A DNA stretch of 64,000 nt from an uncultured Acetobacteraceae bacterium (GTDB lineage: Bacteria; Pseudomonadota; Alphaproteobacteria; Acetobacterales; Acetobacteraceae), in contig CAIYDT010000056.1 in NCBI GenBank assembly GCA_903924985.1, positions 48,388-112,387 on the forward strand. Direction: 5' to 3'. Below are positions 60,832 to 64,000 of this stretch, piece after piece; positions within the stretch are counted from its first letter, which is position 1; each line of letters begins with the position of its first letter. A program made the translations under genes and the position numbers. The notes beneath the pieces are model-generated. The model saw nothing but the letters and a program-made list of their open reading frames with translations, ran no database searches and was not told the origin of the DNA.

Positions 60832-62640
60832 TTACGTCCCCGCGATATACGTCACCAAATCCTCGGCCCCACCGCCGAGCGGGCGTTCATACAGACCGTC
60901 TTCCCGGGCGGTGAACCCCAAGCGGGGGTACAGGTCCGCCACCACGTCGTTCTTAGGGGTCGCCTGGTATTCGCCCACCAGCTTGGTCGCGCCCATCCCC
61001 TCGGCGATATCGATCAGGCCGCGCAGGATGTACTGCTCCGCGGACCGGGAAAACACCCGGCAGCTCATGAGCCAGCTGTCGATCCGCATGGCGTCGTCTT
61101 CGTGCAACGCCACCAGCGTCGAGGTCAGGCCGTGATCGCCGAACCGGTCGGCCAGACGGAACGCCAGCACGACGGCGTCGTTGCGGTCCATGAAGCCGCG
61201 GACCTGCGCCTCGGAGTAGCGGCGGGTGGTGACGTTGAACTGGTTGGTTTTCAGCTCCAGCTGCGCCACGCGGGCGATGTCGGCTTCCTCGGGCCGGTAC
61301 AGGCGGCCTTTCATGTCCAGGCCGGCGAGGTAGCCGCCGATGTCGGTGGCCTCGGCCTGTTCGGCCAACGCCGCGGCGCGCGCCGCATAAGCCTGGGCTC
61401 GGCCGAGGTCTTCGGTGGTATAGGCCTGCATATCGAACCAGTGGCCGGCGTCGAACAGGTCGATGAACGAAGCCGGGTCGGTGCCCAAGTGCACCACTGC
61501 GACCTCCGGCAGTTCCTGGCGCACCAGCTCGCACTCGGCGGGGTTGTCGTCGCAGAAAACGAAGCTGTCGATGCCGACGTTCAGGGTTTGGGCGATGCGC
61601 TTCATGCCGCCGGCCTTGTCGGACCAGGAGCACTCGAAGGCGGCGAAATCCTCCCGCTTCAGGACGGAATTCGGATGGGTGAAGCCGGTTTCGGCGATTT
61701 CCGGGGCATTTTTGGAACAGGCGGCGAGGATGATGCCGCGCTCGCTGAGGCCCTTGATATAGCGCTGCCAGTCCTCGAACGCTTCCCCGGCGGGGGAGGC
61801 GGCGCCGAGCTTGATGCCTTCGACGCCGTCGTCGCCGATGACGCCGCCCCAGAGCGTGTTGTCCAGATCCAGCACCAGCACCTTTTTGGCGCGCGCATTG
61901 GCGGCGCGCCACGCGGACTGGAACGGCGCCAGGTAATCCGGCAGCCAGCGCTGATCGAAGTCCAGCTTGGCGGAATAATAGAACCTGGCCGGAGAGAAGC
62001 GGCTGGTGCCGGTTTTCGACGCCAGTCCCTCCATGTCGATCCAGGTCACAAGGCCGTTACCGGCCTCCAGCAATTTATCGTTCAACCGGCGGATCTGGTT
62101 GGACGGGGAAGCGGGCGCGAGGCGCTCGGCCACGCCGCGGTAGCGCTGCCGCGGCGGCACCACCAGATGCTGGACGATTTTGGCGCCGGCGGCGGTCAGC
62201 CGGCCCCAGATGCCGCGGAACAGGCCGAGCCTGGATTCCAGGGCGGCGTCGACGTCGGCTTCGGTGCAGCCGATCGGCATGTCGGTGACCAGGTCGCGCC
62301 AGTGGGTGGCGATCACCACCAATTCGGGCTTGAACGCATGCAAAGCGGAGCCGGGGTCCAGCACTTCCTGCACGTAGGACCCGAAGGGGGCTTGGTACAT
62401 AATTGGAAAGACGCCCTCCCGCAGCACGCCGCAGGCCACCGCGCGGCGCAGGTAGTCGATGGTCACGGCGCCAAGCACGGCGACGCGCTGGGTCGGGGTG
62501 CCCTGGGGGATCGGGTCGCTGGCCGTTTCCCCGATCCGGTCGCCGGTCTGGAAAATGGTGGGAAGCGTGGGGGCTTTGCCCCCGAAACCTTGCCGCAGGT
62601 CGGCCAGGAAGGCGGCCGGGGTGATGGGGCGGTCGAGCAT
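60832..62640 (-). CDS. FkbH-like HAD-IIIC/acyltransferase-like protein
   Basis: The 602-aa protein has an N-terminal GDSL/SGNH-like region, a central HAD phosphatase-like domain with VLVLDLDNTLWGGVIGDDG and VFCDDNPAECELV, and a C-terminal GNAT-like domain (LELKTNQFNVTTRRYSEAQV). This is the FkbH layout, used to load glyceryl groups on carrier proteins in polyketide or glycan pathways. The start at 62640 has AAGGGA upstream. It is divergent from the DUF1796-like gene. No carrier-protein or PKS gene lies in view. Confidence 0.82.
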   Translation of the reverse strand: MLDRPITPAAFLADLRQGFGGKAPTLPTIFQTGDRIGETASDPIPQGTPTQRVAVLGAVTIDYLRRAVACGVLREGVFPIMYQAPFGSYVQEVLDPGSALHAFKPELVVIATHWRDLVTDMPIGCTEADVDAALESRLGLFRGIWGRLTAAGAKIVQHLVVPPRQRYRGVAERLAPASPSNQIRRLNDKLLEAGNGLVTWIDMEGLASKTGTSRFSPARFYYSAKLDFDQRWLPDYLAPFQSAWRAANARAKKVLVLDLDNTLWGGVIGDDGVEGIKLGAASPAGEAFEDWQRYIKGLSERGIILAACSKNAPEIAETGFTHPNSVLKREDFAAFECSWSDKAGGMKRIAQTLNVGIDSFVFCDDNPAECELVRQELPEVAVVHLGTDPASFIDLFDAGHWFDMQAYTTEDLGRAQAYAARAAALAEQAEATDIGGYLAGLDMKGRLYRPEEADIARVAQLELKTNQFNVTTRRYSEAQVRGFMDRNDAVVLAFRLADRFGDHGLTSTLVALHEDDAMRIDSWLMSCRVFSRSAEQYILRGLIDIAEGMGATKLVGEYQATPKNDVVADLYPRLGFTAREDGLYERPLGGGAEDLVTYIAGT

Positions 62641-62779
62641 GGGTATAAGTCCCTTCCAGCTTTTCGCGCCTCTCATATAGCTGATCGGCGTCCCGGTGCT
62701 ATCGCGTTGTGGCGGGGGGGCTGCCAGGTTATAGGGTTGCCTCCCGGTTAGGCCGCAGGCAAGGATTTGTACCGACGTT

Positions 62780-63922
62780 ATGAATGAGATGTCCGATATT
62801 CTGCCCGTGGCGAGCGGCCTCAGCGACCGCGATCTGGTGCTGCATTTCGAAAGCCTGGGGGATAACTGCGAACTTGGCCTGGTGCAGCGCCGCGTTGGCG
62901 CGGAACCGCTTGGCTTGTTCCGCTTCGCCGGCGCACCGTTGCGGCACTTGTTACGGGCGATGGAAGGCCGGTTCGTGGGGATGGCCGATCCCGAGCGCGT
63001 GAGCATTCGGCCCGAGAACGGTGAGTACATGGTGAAGCTCACCAAATACGATTTCATCTATCACGCCGATGTGAAAATCGGCGAAGCCGAGCCGGAGGCG
63101 TTGCACCGCCTGCACACCCGCACGGTCAGATTCCTGGTCGACAAGCTGATCGGCGACCTGGAAAACCCCAAGAAAATCCTGGTCTTCCGGCAGAATGAGC
63201 CGCTGTCCGCGGCCGATCTGGTGGACCTGCGGGCCGCCCTCTCGCGATTCGGTCCATCCACGCTGCTTTGGGTGGCGGAAGCCTGCCCGGGCCACTCGCC
63301 CGGTAGTGTGGACGTCATCGATCGCTCATTGATGGTCGGCTACGTAAAGCGGCTCGCGGCCAGGGAGAGCGTGCCGAACCTTGACGTCCAATCCTGGATG
63401 ACCGTGCTGCGCCGGGCCTGGGCGTTGTGGCCGGCGCGCCATGCGGGCGTAGCCGAACCGGTCGCCGCCCCACCGCCGGCCATTCCGCCCGCTCGGGTGG
63501 ATCTTGAGTTCGGCGTTGAAGGCAATGCCGAGAACAGCATCGGATTCGGATGGTCCAAGCCGGAGAATGGCTTCACCTGGGCGATCGAGGATCGCAGCCT
63601 CCTGCTGATCGATGCCCCGCCCGATGCCAGCGATTACTGGCTGGAAATGGACGTCATCCCCTATATTTCGCCGCCCTTGGTACCGTTTCAAACCCTGGCC
63701 GTGACCGTGAGTGGCACGGAAGTCCATCGGTTCGAACCGTTGAAGCGCGGCATGGTCGGCTGCACGGTGCCCGGCGCCTTGGTGCGTGGGCGGGAAAAGG
63801 TGGAAATTCTGCTTGGGCACCCCTGTGCGGCCAGTCCACGCAACGTGGCTGGAGAACAGGATGACCGCCGCCTGGCAATCGCGTTCCGCAACGTGTCGCT
63901 GGTCTGCGCCTCGACGAGCTAG
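62780..63922 (+). CDS. DUF1796-like putative cysteine peptidase
   Basis: The 380-aa product begins with the DUF1796-type signature ESLGDNCELGLVQRRVG and GLFRFAGAPLRHLLRAMEG, whose Cys is the proposed nucleophile. A C-terminal beta-rich domain follows after a Pro-rich linker (APPPAIPPAR, near residue 235). DUF1796 proteins are often encoded with surface-glycan or FkbH-like genes; the latter is divergent here by 139 bp. The start is the ATG at 62780; a second ATG nine bases on is possible. Peptidase activity is unproven. Confidence 0.68.
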   Translation: MNEMSDILPVASGLSDRDLVLHFESLGDNCELGLVQRRVGAEPLGLFRFAGAPLRHLLRAMEGRFVGMADPERVSIRPENGEYMVKLTKYDFIYHADVKIGEAEPEALHRLHTRTVRFLVDKLIGDLENPKKILVFRQNEPLSAADLVDLRAALSRFGPSTLLWVAEACPGHSPGSVDVIDRSLMVGYVKRLAARESVPNLDVQSWMTVLRRAWALWPARHAGVAEPVAAPPPAIPPARVDLEFGVEGNAENSIGFGWSKPENGFTWAIEDRSLLLIDAPPDASDYWLEMDVIPYISPPLVPFQTLAVTVSGTEVHRFEPLKRGMVGCTVPGALVRGREKVEILLGHPCAASPRNVAGEQDDRRLAIAFRNVSLVCASTS

Positions 63923-64000
63923 TACCTCGGCACAGAAACGTTGACAGGTTGTGGGGCGAGGCGGGCGCCGTGTTCCGGACCGTCCATGAGTCGGGATGGC

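Overview
The window is GC-rich and densely packed. Long spurious open frames lie opposite most real genes, as expected at high GC. The gene content points to an alphaproteobacterium, most likely Rhodospirillales/Acetobacteraceae: an rpoZ-rsh-acpS-lepB-rnc-era housekeeping block, a ChvG/ChvI-type two-component pair, a CarD-type regulator, many CaiB/crotonase/LLM/enolase-superfamily catabolic genes, and a molybdenum-storage operon. The taxonomic placement is inference from gene content. No rRNA, tRNA, CRISPR array or intact insertion sequence was seen.

Layout. 1-1.3 kb: 3' end of rmuC and a ccdAB toxin-antitoxin pair. 1.37-7.3 kb: a tightly packed plus-strand catabolic operon (flavin monooxygenase, two different enolase-superfamily enzymes, a CocE-type hydrolase, a metallophosphoesterase). 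7.3-10.3 kb: uracil-DNA glycosylase, NYN nuclease, folK, a TMEM43-like membrane protein. 10.4-16.8 kb: core housekeeping operon, with an atypical crotonase between acpS and lepB. 16.8-25.2 kb: GT-C-like membrane protein, VOC protein, an MFS relic, ChvG/ChvI, a HugZ-like protein, an orphan response regulator, ribA and a molybdo-hydroxylase relic. 25.2-38.3 kb: a mixed accessory and catabolic zone with a CaiB transferase, a PaaG-like crotonase, an alpha/beta hydrolase fused to a GIY-YIG nuclease domain, a MazF-type toxin-antitoxin pair, RraA, a flavoprotein with a decayed duplicate of its tail, a gutted GMC oxidoreductase, a gamma-glutamyltransferase, a DehI-like protein and a large Sel1-repeat protein. 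38.3-45.4 kb: CarD, paaABCD, a YafQ/DinJ pair, a MITE-like inverted-repeat element, an acyl-CoA dehydrogenase and a solute-binding protein. 45.7-52.8 kb: pbpC with its alpha-2-macroglobulin partner. 52.8-58.3 kb: mosA/mosB with a methyltransferase, then a multicopper oxidase with a small cupredoxin. 58.5-63.9 kb: thrC, an unknown protein, an FkbH-like protein and a DUF1796-like protein.

How the genes work together. The housekeeping block couples transcription (omega subunit), the stringent response, ACP activation, protein secretion and RNA/ribosome maturation. Acyl-CoA chemistry recurs: phenylacetyl-CoA epoxidation (PaaABCD), crotonases, a CoA-transferase and an acyl-CoA dehydrogenase. PBP1C and the thioester-containing alpha-2-macroglobulin form a known periplasmic repair/defence pair. 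The most unusual items are the hydrolase-GIY-YIG fusion, the mos operon with a methyltransferase, the apparent loss of a start codon before a Sel1-protein signal peptide, a 17-bp triplication at the pbpC start, an SD-occluding hairpin before paaC, and a 33-bp inverted-repeat element. Several gene relics (MFS, molybdo-hydroxylase, GMC, flavoprotein tail) show ongoing gene decay in the accessory zones.
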